From contig NVWB01000004.1 in assembly GCA_002733575.1 (NCBI GenBank), forward strand, positions 1 to 64,000: a stretch of DNA of 64,000 nt, read 5' to 3'. Both the position numbers and the translations under genes were made by a program. The notes beneath the pieces were generated by a model, which worked only from the letters and a program-made list of their open reading frames with translations, was not told the DNA's origin and did not search any database. Numbering within the stretch: the first letter of the stretch is position 1; the number at the start of each line of letters is the position of its first letter. This document shows, one piece after another, positions 48,562 to 58,038 of the stretch. This DNA is from Blastopirellula sp. GTDB lineage: Bacteria; Planctomycetota; Planctomycetia; Pirellulales; Pirellulaceae.

Positions 48562-48969
48562 ATGCCAGATGTTCTTATAAAACTGGCTCTGATCGGTACT
48601 TTTGGAGCGGTTGGGGCCATGACCCGATTCGGCGTCAATCAGCTTTCGATTTATCTGTGGGGCGGAAACTTCCCGTACGGGACACTTACGGTGAATATTC
48701 TCGGTTGTTTCCTGATCGGCTTTATTTCGTATCTCAGTGCTAATTCCGAGCTAGTTTCTGAACATTGGAGAATCTGCCTAATCACCGGCTTCCTCGGCGC
48801 CCTCACAACTTTTTCCGCCTTCGGCCTAGAAACTTACGATTTATTTGAATTCTCCGGGTACGAGAAGGCGTTACTGGCCGCGGGGAACATTGCGGCGAAT
48901 GTTGGATTGGGGTTGTTGGCAGTAGTTGGCGGGGTGAGTTTGGCCCGGTTTTTTGTGGGTGGTGGGTAG
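48562..48969 (+). CDS. crcB: Fluoride channel CrcB/Fluc
   Basis: 135 residues, four membrane helices, the standard size. GAVGAMTRFGVN (about 11-22), NFPYGTLTVNILGCFLIGF (with the conserved Asn) and TGFLGALTTFSAFGLE (the Phe-box and Na-site region) are intact. It exports toxic fluoride as an antiparallel dimer. A single gene is enough for a homodimer. I see no crcB-type fluoride riboswitch upstream. Its last codons are duplicated at 52184. Confidence 0.94.
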   Translation: MPDVLIKLALIGTFGAVGAMTRFGVNQLSIYLWGGNFPYGTLTVNILGCFLIGFISYLSANSELVSEHWRICLITGFLGALTTFSAFGLETYDLFEFSGYEKALLAAGNIAANVGLGLLAVVGGVSLARFFVGGG

Positions 48970-48984
48970 TGAAATCAGCAATAA

Positions 48985-49013
48985 TTGACTCGGTCACCAT
49001 GGAGTAGTATAAT
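48985..49013 (+). promoter_or_regulatory. Strong sigma70-type promoter
   Basis: TTGACT (48985-48990), 17-base spacer, TATAAT (49008-49013), near-consensus. It would give a leader of about 40 bases for the gene at 49062. The matching promoter in the second copy is TTGACA-17-TAGAAT. Confidence 0.75.
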
Positions 49014-49061
49014 ACCCCATATGTGTCGTGTTATTGCAGGTGGTAATTCAGAGGAGCGGAT

Positions 49062-49364
49062 GTGTTAATTGGACTACTGATAGAAGCTTTGGTTTTAATG
49101 GCCTTATTAAAGACATTCAACGATGATGACCTCGGTCTAGGCTCTGCTTTTGCTCTCGCAATAGGGACATCGATCATCACTGCTCTCGCAATGGCTGGTT
49201 TTGTGAGTTTGATTGGGCTTCCAGGAATCATTGTTGCTGCGGTGCTCGCGGCCCTTTCTTTAGGAATCGTTATTTCGTTCTTCCTTGGTTCGGATTTAAA
49301 ACAGGCGTGTATAATCGGTGGAATTTTCATGGTTGTTCACATAGTGGTGGCGATTATTTTTTAA
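49062..49364 (+). CDS. Small membrane protein, paralogue 1
   Basis: 100 residues, GTG start with GAGGAG 5 bases upstream. Three or four membrane segments with a polar DDDLGLGSA loop after the first. It is a clear paralogue of the gene at 52307: both share ALAIGTSI or GLAIGTSI, LGIVISFFLG / LGIAISAFLG and IIGGIFMV / IIAGLYMV. No named family is recognised. Confidence 0.75.
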   Translation: MLIGLLIEALVLMALLKTFNDDDLGLGSAFALAIGTSIITALAMAGFVSLIGLPGIIVAAVLAALSLGIVISFFLGSDLKQACIIGGIFMVVHIVVAIIF

Positions 49365-49424
49365 TGGACGTTGTATTTCCACTTTTTTAACTATTCTCTA
49401 TCGCCGGTTAATGAGGTTCGTTGA

Positions 49425-51980
49425 ATGATTCGAATAACTGTATCTGCTCAAACTAATAAGTCAAAGATCGCATCACCTTTAGGCAGTCGATTGTTGCGAA
49501 ACGCTCTGCTCATTGTTTGCCTGTTGGGTAGTTTCTCTTATGCCATTGCTGAAACTATTTTTAAGGTCGAGGTCGATCAGGGAATTTTGGTGGTTGAAGT
49601 CACTGGCGAGGATTTTGAAACCCGAGTGCATGGGACGCAAGTCAAGTTTATCAATACAAAGACCAAGGCCGTATTTGAAATACAACTCCGTACCAAAAAA
49701 ACAATTCAGCGGTTAGCAAAAGGTGAGTATCAGTTTGATGTGACAACAAGTTCTGGTCTCAAATTTCAATCGGATAAGTTTACGATTCGCAGTGGAAAAG
49801 ATTCAAAAATCAATGTGCATTGGGAGCCTAAAGCTAAGCCCCGGACAAAAACACGTCCTCCTAAAATTAAACCCAAGAAAGTCGATATCCAGCCTGCGTT
49901 TCCTCTGATGTTCTCAGGGCAAAAAGTTGAGAGCAAGGCGATTACAGTTGATCAATCAGGGAATATCTACACAACCGGTCTATTTAGAGGAGCGGTAGAT
50001 TTTGACTCCGGGCTGGAGGAGCAATTCTTAAAGAATCTGCGAGGTAGCGTTTACATTACCAAACATGATGCTCTTGGAAAACTAATTTGGGTCAAAACAA
50101 TTGGCGCGTCTAATACTTATGGAATTGCAGTTGATATTTCGGGCAATGTTTACGTCACGGGATACTATCTGAACTCAAGTAATTTTGATCCTGGTCCTGA
50201 AACAAATATTCTTAAATCGAACGGAAAGTTTGATGTCTATTTGGTGTCGCTTGATAGCCATGGAAAATTTCGATGGGCCAAAACTATGGGCGGAAAAGGG
50301 TATGAATATGGTCATGATGTGGCCGTTGACAAAACCGGCAATGTTTTTCTGACAGGCAGAATAGAAGAGGCCGTTCAATTTGGGCCTGATTTAGGTAATG
50401 TTTCATTTACTAGCCATGGAAAGATTGACATTTTCATCATGTCACTTGACCGCAACGGAAAGTTTCGTTGGGTAAAACATATGGGTGGCAAGTCGACCGA
50501 TATACCACATGCCATGGCTGTTGATCACAGGGGCAATGTTTTTGTGACAGGTCGATTTTCTGAGGCCGTCGATTTTGATCCGGGGCCTAACATGACCATG
50601 TTAGAGAGCAGCGGAGGCGATGATATCTTCATTGTCTCGCTGGATAATCATGGCGAGTTTCGCTGGGCTAAAAGGATGGGTGGCTCGACTGCTGATACCG
50701 CAACCGATATTGCAGTTGATTATCAAGGCAATCTCTATCTGACAGGAGATTTTTGGACTTCTGCGGATTTCGATCCAAGCAAAAATATTGCTCGGCTTGA
50801 GAGCTCGGGGGCGGAAGATATTTTCATCGTTTCTCTCGATAATAATGGTAACTATCGCTGGGCAAATAAGTTGGGTGGAAAACCTAATGATCGCGGCACG
50901 AGTGTTGCTGTTGGCAGATCCGGAATTGTCTTCGCTACAGGATATTACCGAGGTGAATTGGTTGTGGATATCAGGGGAGAAAAAAAACATCTAAAAAGCG
51001 AAGGGGAGACTGATATTCTCGTCTATGCCTTGAATTCCAAAGGCGAGTTCTTGTGGGTTAATAGTTTCGGGGGTCGGGCAGCAGATACTTCATCTGGAAT
51101 CGCCTTCGACAATGCAGCTCATATCTATGTGACTGGCACAATCAAAGGTACGGTCGATGCACCTCATAATCCCAAGCATCCATTTTTGCTCAAAGGCGAG
51201 CAAGGCATGACCGCAATTACTTACAAGCTGACAGTCCGAGGTGACGTTGTCGAGTCAATCAAGAGTTTGAAATCTGCAAAAACTGAGGTATCAAAGTTTG
51301 CGACCATTCAGAACAGCATTGGAATGAAGTTCAACCCTATTCAACCTGGCACTTTCCGAATGGGGGACGGAGTTGATGCACATCAAGTGATCATGACAAA
51401 ACCATTTCACATGGGCATCTATGAAGTAACCCAAGCCGAACATCAACGCATCATGGGCACGCGATACACCAATGTCTCGAACTACCTGCCTCGCGGCTCT
51501 GTGATTTGGAGTAATGCCGCTGAGTTTTGTCAAAAGCTATCTGACTTGCCCGAAGAAAAATCTGCCGGAAGATCTTATCGATTGCCCACAGAAGCTGAGT
51601 GGGAGTATGCTTGCCGGGCAGGTTCCACTACCAAATATTATTTTGGTGATGACGATAAAGAACTGATCCAGTATGCTTGGCATGATGATGGAAGTTCGAG
51701 TAGATCATTGCATCCTGTTGGGCTAAAAGAACCGAATGCCTGGGGAATGTACGATATGCTCGGTAACGTAGGCGAGTGGTGTCAAGATTGGTATGGCACG
51801 TACCCCTTTGGTCCCATCACCGATCCACAAGGTCCAAAATCTGGCTCTGTGAAAGTCGTTCGCGGCGGATCATACATGTTTGATTCAACAAGGTGCCAAC
51901 CTGGCACCCGAGTCGGAGCCAATCCTCGCTACAATGGTGAAAATCAAGGTTTTCGTGTTGTGATGGAATTAGCTAAATAG
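49425..51980 (+). CDS. Exported fusion of a seven-bladed SBBP beta-propeller and an FGE-sulfatase-like domain
   Basis: 851 residues. Signal peptide or anchor about 1-40, an extended Lys/Pro-rich linker (about 135-165), then seven SBBP-type repeats of about 63-66 residues (about 180-620), each with VD-GN-Y-TG and an FRWAK/GG end; then a formylglycine-generating-enzyme-like domain from IGMKFNPIQPGTFRMG (about 630) to the end with RLPTEAEWEYACRAGST and GMYDMLGNVGEWCQDWYG. Of the two FGE catalytic Cys, only Cys824 is kept (in STRC); the other position is Phe819. It is therefore probably a binding or structural fold, not a working sulfatase activator. Confidence 0.85.
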   Translation: MIRITVSAQTNKSKIASPLGSRLLRNALLIVCLLGSFSYAIAETIFKVEVDQGILVVEVTGEDFETRVHGTQVKFINTKTKAVFEIQLRTKKTIQRLAKGEYQFDVTTSSGLKFQSDKFTIRSGKDSKINVHWEPKAKPRTKTRPPKIKPKKVDIQPAFPLMFSGQKVESKAITVDQSGNIYTTGLFRGAVDFDSGLEEQFLKNLRGSVYITKHDALGKLIWVKTIGASNTYGIAVDISGNVYVTGYYLNSSNFDPGPETNILKSNGKFDVYLVSLDSHGKFRWAKTMGGKGYEYGHDVAVDKTGNVFLTGRIEEAVQFGPDLGNVSFTSHGKIDIFIMSLDRNGKFRWVKHMGGKSTDIPHAMAVDHRGNVFVTGRFSEAVDFDPGPNMTMLESSGGDDIFIVSLDNHGEFRWAKRMGGSTADTATDIAVDYQGNLYLTGDFWTSADFDPSKNIARLESSGAEDIFIVSLDNNGNYRWANKLGGKPNDRGTSVAVGRSGIVFATGYYRGELVVDIRGEKKHLKSEGETDILVYALNSKGEFLWVNSFGGRAADTSSGIAFDNAAHIYVTGTIKGTVDAPHNPKHPFLLKGEQGMTAITYKLTVRGDVVESIKSLKSAKTEVSKFATIQNSIGMKFNPIQPGTFRMGDGVDAHQVIMTKPFHMGIYEVTQAEHQRIMGTRYTNVSNYLPRGSVIWSNAAEFCQKLSDLPEEKSAGRSYRLPTEAEWEYACRAGSTTKYYFGDDDKELIQYAWHDDGSSSRSLHPVGLKEPNAWGMYDMLGNVGEWCQDWYGTYPFGPITDPQGPKSGSVKVVRGGSYMFDSTRCQPGTRVGANPRYNGENQGFRVVMELAK

Positions 51981-52306
51981 CCACAACTACTCATGATTCT
52001 CCTCACGAATCACATGAAGAAGTTAAAAGCAAGCTGGCCATAAAAGCTGCCGAGCAAATGCAACGATGTGTGAATCGACCAGCGGTTCAAAAGTGCGACA
52101 GGAGACACTGATGAGAATTTACCAAAATAATCGATTTTCATTTGTGGCACAGAGTTTTTTTGAAAGTCTTCAGTGTTACCCAGCGCGGATTTTTTGTGGG
52201 TGATGGGTAGTTGGATTAGCAATAATTGACACGGGCATTATGGTGTTATAGAATAACTCAGATCGTGGTAATTGATTTTATGTTCTAACCTAGGACTTTC
52301 ATTAGT
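51981..52306. other. Intergenic region holding the second duplicated promoter
   Basis: 326 bases. The left 200 show nothing recognisable; from 52183 onward the sequence is the second copy of the crcB-tail/promoter segment. Confidence 0.6.
52226..52254 (+). promoter_or_regulatory. Sigma70-type promoter of paralogue 2
   Basis: TTGACA (52226-52231), 17-base spacer, TAGAAT (52249-52254). Conserved in place relative to the promoter at 48985, with a consensus -35. Confidence 0.65.
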
Positions 52307-52627
52307 ATGCTTGGTATTTTACTTAACGCGGTTGTTCTCATCGTTCTAGTTAAAGTCATTAATGAGGATGACGATCTCGGCTTAGGCACCGCAGCAGGGC
52401 TAGCTATAGGAACCTCTATTGTCTCGTTTGTTGCAATGCTCCCCTTTGCGGCTTTCGGATTGATCCCAGCAATTATAGCCGGGGCGTTCATTGGTTCCCT
52501 TTTATTGGGGATAGCAATTTCTGCATTCTTGGGAATCGAAATCAAGCGATCATTTATTATCGCTGGGCTCTACATGGTTATTAGCACTGGAATTGGTATC
52601 GCAATGCTGTCGATGCGAGGTGCGTAA
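52307..52627 (+). CDS. Small membrane protein, paralogue 2
   Basis: 106 residues, three to four membrane segments, NEDDDLGLGTAAGLAIGTSI after the first. Paralogous to the gene at 49062 along its whole length. Function unknown; the acidic loop and Gly-rich helices are the only shared features. Confidence 0.75.
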   Translation: MLGILLNAVVLIVLVKVINEDDDLGLGTAAGLAIGTSIVSFVAMLPFAAFGLIPAIIAGAFIGSLLLGIAISAFLGIEIKRSFIIAGLYMVISTGIGIAMLSMRGA

Positions 52628-52681
52628 TAGATTTGTCACACTAAAATGATTGGTCTTTAGATTATTCAACGAGACTAAATC

Positions 52682-52777
52682 ATGCAAGAAATTACCCACA
52701 CCTACCAAGACCCGTTGGAACTAATTTGGATTGCTGCGGCTGGTAATGTTGAGGAATCTGATCGACCAGAGCACTAA
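52682..52777 (+). pseudogene. 31-codon remnant (MQEITHTYQDPLELIW-)
   Basis: A short frame ending in TAA just before the sulfatase operon's end. Its start, with THTYQDPLELIWIAAA, resembles the first residues of a recurring planctomycete protein family as I remember it; the rest of the gene is absent. Probably the stump of a deleted gene; weakly supported. Confidence 0.25.
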
Positions 52778-52780
52778 GGC

Positions 52781-54184
52781 CTACTTCTTAGCCCGGGCCG
52801 CTTTTCGATCAGCTCGTTTTTTGGCATTTTTGTTATCGGCTGGCGCTTCGCCCCAGCGTTTGGCGTGGCCGTTGGCAGGTGGGGCCATTTGATTGAGCCA
52901 TTGATCGTATAGCTTTTCGATCTCGCGGGCCTTGGCCGGGTTTTCGCTGATCAGATCTTTCGATTCCGCCGGGTCAGCGGCCAGGTTGTAAAGTTCGCGT
53001 TTATCTTTGAAGGCCAGCAGTTTGTAGTCGCCAGATCGGACTGCCCACTCGCCTGTGGAGCCGCCTTCTGACCAGAAGAGATTGGTGTGATGGGTTTTGG
53101 TTTTGCCTTCGATCAGTGGTAGAAGTGACTTGCCGTCAAACTTATTGTTGGCTTTGAGTTGGCCAATGGAATCAAGCACGGTAGGCAGCACATCAAGCGA
53201 GATAATCGGATTATCAATCACGCGGCCCCCTTCGAAACGATCTGGCCAAGAGACGATAAACGGGGTGCGGTGTCCGCCTTCGTAGATTTGTGATTTGAGC
53301 CCGCGAAGCGGCGTGTTGTCGGCTTCCATGGCGCCGGCGCCGCCGTTATCGGTGAAGAAGAAAAGGAGCGTGTCGTCAAAGGTATCTGTTTCTTTGAGAG
53401 CCTTCACAACATTGCCGACACCGTTGTCTAGATGTTCGAGCATTGCCATGAGGATGGCCCGTTTCTCAGAGAGACCAGGGAATTGGTCCTGGTATTCTTT
53501 GATGTCTTTTTCAGGTGCTTGAGCAGGTGCATGAACCGCGTTGTAGGCAAGGTACAGGAAGAACGGTTTTTCGTGACGCTGGTGGATGAACTTCACGGCT
53601 TCATCCGAGAGGCGAGTGGTTAGATAACCTTTGTCATGGATACGCTTTTTGTCACGATACATAGGGTGCATGAATTTGCCTTCGGTATCGGATCGAAGAT
53701 TGAAGTAGTCGTGCGCACCGCGGCCCATGAAACCGTAGAAGGAATCGAAACCACGTGAAAGCGGGTGCCATTTGAGTTCGGGGTAATCATCGTCGAGCCC
53801 GAGATGCCACTTGCCAAAAGCGCCGGCGTAGTAGCTATCGGGTAGCATTGCAGGGAAGATGGGAATCGTAGGATCAAAGCCACTGCCGCCTGTGCCTGCA
53901 TCGTACACACCAACCCGTTGTTGATACTGGCCGAGCATCAGCCCGGCCCGGGTGGGCGAACAGACATTGCCGGTGATATAGGCTTGAGAGAAGAAGACCC
54001 CTTCGCGGGCCAGGGCATCCATGTGTGGTGTTGAAACTTCTTTGGGGTGATGCGGGTTGTAGGAGAAGTCGGCGTAGCCCTGGTCGTCAGTCAGGATGAC
54101 GACGATGTTGGGTTGGTCGGATGCGTATGCCGAAGCGATGAGGATGGTCGCAACGAAGCACGATAAAATGAATGTAGTCTTCAT
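52781..54184 (-). CDS. Exported sulfatase
   Basis: 467 residues. Signal peptide about 1-21, VVILTDDQGYADFSY metal site, catalytic CSPTR (75-79), FTDNGGAGAMEADNTPLRG and GHRTPFIVSWP. The tail is highly basic (KKRADRKAARAKK), which may aid binding to anionic glycans or cell surface. Last gene of the minus-strand operon 59337-52781, 51 bases after the fusion gene. Substrate unknown. Confidence 0.93.
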   Translation of the reverse strand: MKTTFILSCFVATILIASAYASDQPNIVVILTDDQGYADFSYNPHHPKEVSTPHMDALAREGVFFSQAYITGNVCSPTRAGLMLGQYQQRVGVYDAGTGGSGFDPTIPIFPAMLPDSYYAGAFGKWHLGLDDDYPELKWHPLSRGFDSFYGFMGRGAHDYFNLRSDTEGKFMHPMYRDKKRIHDKGYLTTRLSDEAVKFIHQRHEKPFFLYLAYNAVHAPAQAPEKDIKEYQDQFPGLSEKRAILMAMLEHLDNGVGNVVKALKETDTFDDTLLFFFTDNGGAGAMEADNTPLRGLKSQIYEGGHRTPFIVSWPDRFEGGRVIDNPIISLDVLPTVLDSIGQLKANNKFDGKSLLPLIEGKTKTHHTNLFWSEGGSTGEWAVRSGDYKLLAFKDKRELYNLAADPAESKDLISENPAKAREIEKLYDQWLNQMAPPANGHAKRWGEAPADNKNAKKRADRKAARAKK

Positions 54185-54235
54185 GATTTAGTTCCTGTTT
54201 TTGTATTGAATCGATTACGACTCCCATCCAGTTGC

Positions 54236-56500
54236 TTAACGCTCATTCGACGTCGTCGTCTTCTTATTCTTCAGATGTTTGGTAAAGAACGCATCTGCTT
54301 GTTTGAGCATTTCATCAAACCAAACTTGTTTGCCAAGAAACGGATGAGGGGCATCTTTGATCACAGTCAAGTCAGACTGAACGCCCAGCTCTTTCATTCG
54401 CTGGCGAAATTTATCGGCATGTGTACTAGGGTCATCGTGTTCGCCTGAAAAGAACCAGTAGGGTGGATCGTTCTTGTCGAGGTGATACAACGGCGATGCG
54501 AGCCGATACGTTGCCGGTTGTTCCTCTTGCGATCCGCCGAGAAACTGTTGCCAGATATCTCTCGTGCTCGACACTTCTCGCGTGCGTTCTGACTGTAAAT
54601 CGGTTTGGGCGCCCATGGGAACTGCTGCCTGAATGGTGCTGCTGAAGCTGGCGTTTCCGCCATTGCCTTCCAGTTCTTTTACATCATTCGATGTCCCGAG
54701 TAATGCCACTAGATGCCCGCCAGCAGAAAGCCCGATTGCGCCGATGTTTTCGGTGTCAATGCCGAATTCTTTTGCGTTGGCCCGTAAGAATCTTACCGCT
54801 GCCTTGCAATCTTGAATCTGTGCTGGAAACTGGGCTTCACCACTCAAACGATACGAAATGGTGGCCGCCACATATCCGCGAGCGGCGATTGCCTGAGCAA
54901 CATGTGCGTGATTGAGACGATTGCCATTTGCCCAACCGCCACCGTGAATGCAAACCACCGCAGGCAGTTCACCCCAAGCACCCTTGGGCCGGTAGATATT
55001 CATCTCCAGTGTGCGATCTCCATAGCGAGCATAGGTCACGTCTAGTTTTTCGTCTAAACTGTCTAGCGTTTGCTGCGAGATCACAGTTTTTCCATCGGCC
55101 CGAGGTTGCGACGAAGCCTCTCCAGCCGGACGAGCGTCGAGCCGCATTTCTTCTTGAAACAGAATAGCCATGCCACGCAGTTTGCGTGCAATCTCTTGAT
55201 TGCGTACTAGTTTCGATTCGCCTGGATCATTGGCCAAGTCGTACAACTGAGGCGAAGGGTTCAAGTAGAGTTTCCAATTACGCCAGCGAACAGCGGCCAG
55301 TGAACCTTGGCTGCCGTGGTAGAAGAACGCGTCATTGTACTCGGCGCGACTAATGAGGAGCTTCCATTCACCTGGTGGATTCCACCGACGACGAAGTGGA
55401 ACGGTTGCGTTCAGCGATTTTTTCATGCCAGGAGGCGGCACAAACTTGGTCTCGCCCTTTAACAGCGGGCTGATGTCGCGTCCATCGATGACGCGGCCCT
55501 CGGGAACTTTGATGCCTGCAAATGTGGCGAGAGTTGGATACCAGTCCATGGCCCGTACGACTGCTGCGGATTCAGCATCTGATTGTAATCCGAGCCCTGG
55601 TCCCCAGGCAATCGCCGGCACGCGAATTCCGCCTTCATAGGTTGAGAGCTTACGCCCGCGAATCTTTTGTTCCGGCGTGCGGCCTGGCCCGCGACCATTG
55701 TCCGAGGCGTAGATAACGATAGTGTTGTCGTCGATGCCTGTCTGTTTTAGTGTGTCGAAGATACGACCAACGTGGTGATCAAGTTCTTGAATCGCATCCC
55801 CATATTCGCCCCAGTTGGAACTTCCCTTGAATTCTTCGCTTACGCCAAGCGGGTTATGAAGCATTGTATGCGGCAGATAAAGGAAGAACGGTTCGTCTTT
55901 GTTTTTCTCAATAAATTCGATGGCTTCGTCGGTGTATAGCCTTGTTAATTCAGCAGGATCAGCCGGACGTTTAACAACATCATCATTCAGCATCAAGGGA
56001 ACACCACCTTGGTCCTCGAAATAGACGATTTCAACCGGGTCCAGATTATGCAGCAGACCGAAATAGTGATCAAATCCCTGGTTTTTTGGCAGAAACTCTT
56101 CGTGAAAGCCGAGATGCCATTTGCCGATACATGCGGTCGCATAGCCGTTCTCTTTAAACAACTCGGCAATCGTTAATTCGTCGGGATGAATACCAGAATT
56201 TGAATCTGCACGATGCACCCAAGTTTCGTTGCCAACTCGGCGTGGATAACACCCGGTCAATAAGCCCGCCCGTGACGGACTGCAAATTGGAGCCGCCGCG
56301 TAATAGTCTGTGAAGCGAGTTCCAGCGTCGGCCATGGCATCGATCCGTGGCGTTTTGATTTCCGTTGCGCCATAACAACCGAGATCGTAGTAGCCTTGAT
56401 CATCGACAAAGATGAAGACGATATTTGGTTTATCAGCGGCATGGCAATTCAATACCCAAATTAGTGAGAGGAGAATTCCTGCACTCAGTTTTGTATACAT
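54236..56500 (-). CDS. Sulfatase-esterase fusion protein
   Basis: 754 residues. Signal peptide about 1-21. Sulfatase domain about 22-460 with IFVDDQGYYDLGCYG, catalytic CSPSR (73-77) and YASDNGRGPG. A short linker leads to an alpha/beta hydrolase of BD-FAE type (about 482-745): HGGGW (519-523), nucleophile GLSAGG (Ser592), acid in GEHDDPS (about 689) and His719 in APHPF. Both active sites look intact, so one exported chain may remove sulfate and acyl esters from the same glycan. It lies between two stand-alone sulfatases in one operon (80 and 51 base gaps). Confidence 0.9.
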   Translation of the reverse strand: MYTKLSAGILLSLIWVLNCHAADKPNIVFIFVDDQGYYDLGCYGATEIKTPRIDAMADAGTRFTDYYAAAPICSPSRAGLLTGCYPRRVGNETWVHRADSNSGIHPDELTIAELFKENGYATACIGKWHLGFHEEFLPKNQGFDHYFGLLHNLDPVEIVYFEDQGGVPLMLNDDVVKRPADPAELTRLYTDEAIEFIEKNKDEPFFLYLPHTMLHNPLGVSEEFKGSSNWGEYGDAIQELDHHVGRIFDTLKQTGIDDNTIVIYASDNGRGPGRTPEQKIRGRKLSTYEGGIRVPAIAWGPGLGLQSDAESAAVVRAMDWYPTLATFAGIKVPEGRVIDGRDISPLLKGETKFVPPPGMKKSLNATVPLRRRWNPPGEWKLLISRAEYNDAFFYHGSQGSLAAVRWRNWKLYLNPSPQLYDLANDPGESKLVRNQEIARKLRGMAILFQEEMRLDARPAGEASSQPRADGKTVISQQTLDSLDEKLDVTYARYGDRTLEMNIYRPKGAWGELPAVVCIHGGGWANGNRLNHAHVAQAIAARGYVAATISYRLSGEAQFPAQIQDCKAAVRFLRANAKEFGIDTENIGAIGLSAGGHLVALLGTSNDVKELEGNGGNASFSSTIQAAVPMGAQTDLQSERTREVSSTRDIWQQFLGGSQEEQPATYRLASPLYHLDKNDPPYWFFSGEHDDPSTHADKFRQRMKELGVQSDLTVIKDAPHPFLGKQVWFDEMLKQADAFFTKHLKNKKTTTSNER

Positions 56501-56580
56501 AATTTTATTTTACTCATTAGTTGTCGTACTTATGGGAACTTCGAAACTAGAACTCGTTCATCGAGGTTCATCAGAAAATG

Positions 56581-58038
56581 TCACCGAGATCGCCCGCTGT
56601 TGCGCTGTTTTTCTAGCTGACCTGCCAATCGCTTCACTACCTCTGGACGTTCGCTGAGAAGATTTTTCTGTTCGCTAGGGTCGTCTTGTAGATTGTAGAG
56701 TGCGGTAACAAGTTCATCTCGCCGTGGGATCTTTTTCTTCAACGTCGGGCTTGCTTTACCTTCGATATACTTCCACGCTCCGCTGCGGATGGCAAAGTTA
56801 CCGTTGGGGCTGTGGACAATCATTGATGAACGAATGGGTTTGGAGATAGAGTCTCCGAGCAAGGCGGGCAGAACATTGAAACTATCCTCACCAGCCTCCT
56901 CTTTGGAAAGAGCCGGTTGGTCGAGCAAGGCACCAATCGTTGCAAACATGTCGACAAGACTAAGCGTTTCATCGCACACGGTTGCCGCAGGAACATGACC
57001 TGGCCAGCGAGCAATAAACGGAACGCGGAAACCGCCTTCATAAATGCTATGCTTACGACCACGCCAGTTGGCGTTGCATTTAAGACCTGCTCGATAGGCT
57101 ACAGCTTCCGGTCGGTCGCCTTCGGTCATTTGCACCCCGCCGTTATCGCTGGTGAAGATCACGAGCGTATTGTCAGTCGCCTTCATGCGATCAAGCTTGT
57201 CTAAGATACGACCAATCGATAGGTCGAGTTCATGAATCCAATCGCCGTACAGCCCGCTTCCGCTTTTGCCTTTGGTCTTGGAGGATGGCGTATAGGGGAA
57301 ATGGATTGCTACCGGGGCGAAGTAGAGAAAGAATGGCGTGTCGGCCTGTTGCTGATCCAGCCAGTGAATGGCATCCGTCGTCAGTTCATCCATGACGTTT
57401 TCGTCAACACGCTGCGGAGCATCAAAACCGTAGTAGGCTCGACCGTAAGGTGATTTGCCAACTGGAATCAATTTATTTGAACGTAAGCCGACTACCTTGG
57501 TGTTGCGAACATAAACACCGGAAGCATCGCCATGATTCTGCGGGACAGCGAAGTGATAATCGAATCCGAGATCTAAGGGGCCAGGGCTCAGTGGTTTTGT
57601 GAAGTCGGCCTTACCAGTCCCATAGCCGAGATGCCATTTTCCGATGGCCGCGGTTTGATACCCGGCCGATTTCAGAAGCGTGGCAATCGTTGGGCGAGAC
57701 GTTTTGATATGCAGTGGATCGGTCGTGTTGACCACTCCATGTTTTTGGTCGGTACGCCAATCATACCGTCCGGTCAATAATCCGTATCGCGTAGGAGAGC
57801 AAACCGAAGATGGTGTATTCGCGTCGGTGAAGCGTCTTCCATCTTTGGCTAATTGGTCAATGTTTGGGGTGCGTATATGTACTTCATCCGCACCATAACT
57901 GTTCAGGCTGCCGTGCCCTAGGTCATCGGCAAGAATGATCACAATGTTTGGTTTGTCGTTTTCCTGCGCAGCTTGTGCGGTGCTAACAAGTAGGGCGATA
58001 AACGTGGCCGTCAATATCTTTTTCATTAAAGTCATCAT
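56581..58038 (-). CDS. Exported arylsulfatase
   Basis: 485 residues. Signal peptide about 1-24; VIILADDLGHGSLNSYG; catalytic CSPTR (80-84) followed by YGLLTGRY; TSDNGGVQM; KHSIYEGGFRVPF. An ATG five codons in (58023) also begins a good signal peptide. Middle gene of the operon, 84 bases after the hydrolase. Confidence 0.93.
   Translation of the reverse strand: MMTLMKKILTATFIALLVSTAQAAQENDKPNIVIILADDLGHGSLNSYGADEVHIRTPNIDQLAKDGRRFTDANTPSSVCSPTRYGLLTGRYDWRTDQKHGVVNTTDPLHIKTSRPTIATLLKSAGYQTAAIGKWHLGYGTGKADFTKPLSPGPLDLGFDYHFAVPQNHGDASGVYVRNTKVVGLRSNKLIPVGKSPYGRAYYGFDAPQRVDENVMDELTTDAIHWLDQQQADTPFFLYFAPVAIHFPYTPSSKTKGKSGSGLYGDWIHELDLSIGRILDKLDRMKATDNTLVIFTSDNGGVQMTEGDRPEAVAYRAGLKCNANWRGRKHSIYEGGFRVPFIARWPGHVPAATVCDETLSLVDMFATIGALLDQPALSKEEAGEDSFNVLPALLGDSISKPIRSSMIVHSPNGNFAIRSGAWKYIEGKASPTLKKKIPRRDELVTALYNLQDDPSEQKNLLSERPEVVKRLAGQLEKQRNSGRSR

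Larger units (their letters stand above)
48944..49364. repeat. Duplicated segment, copy 1: crcB tail + promoter + small membrane gene
   Basis: Similar to 52183-52627: the same TTTTTTGTGGGTG.TGGGTAG tract (end of crcB here), AGCAATAATTGAC with the promoter -35, then a paralogous small gene. Because only this copy is joined to an intact crcB, it is probably the ancestral one. Confidence 0.75.
52183..52627. repeat. Duplicated segment, copy 2: crcB-tail remnant + promoter + small membrane gene
   Basis: Starts with a frame-shifted remnant of the crcB end, then the matching promoter and the paralogue at 52307. See copy 1 at 48944-49364. The beta-propeller/FGE fusion gene lies between the two copies. 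Confidence 0.75.

Noticed and set aside
49425-51980. Calling the FGE-like domain the activator of the local sulfatases
   Set aside because: One of the two catalytic Cys is Phe819, and the protein is a surface-type fusion; the activator is more likely encoded elsewhere.
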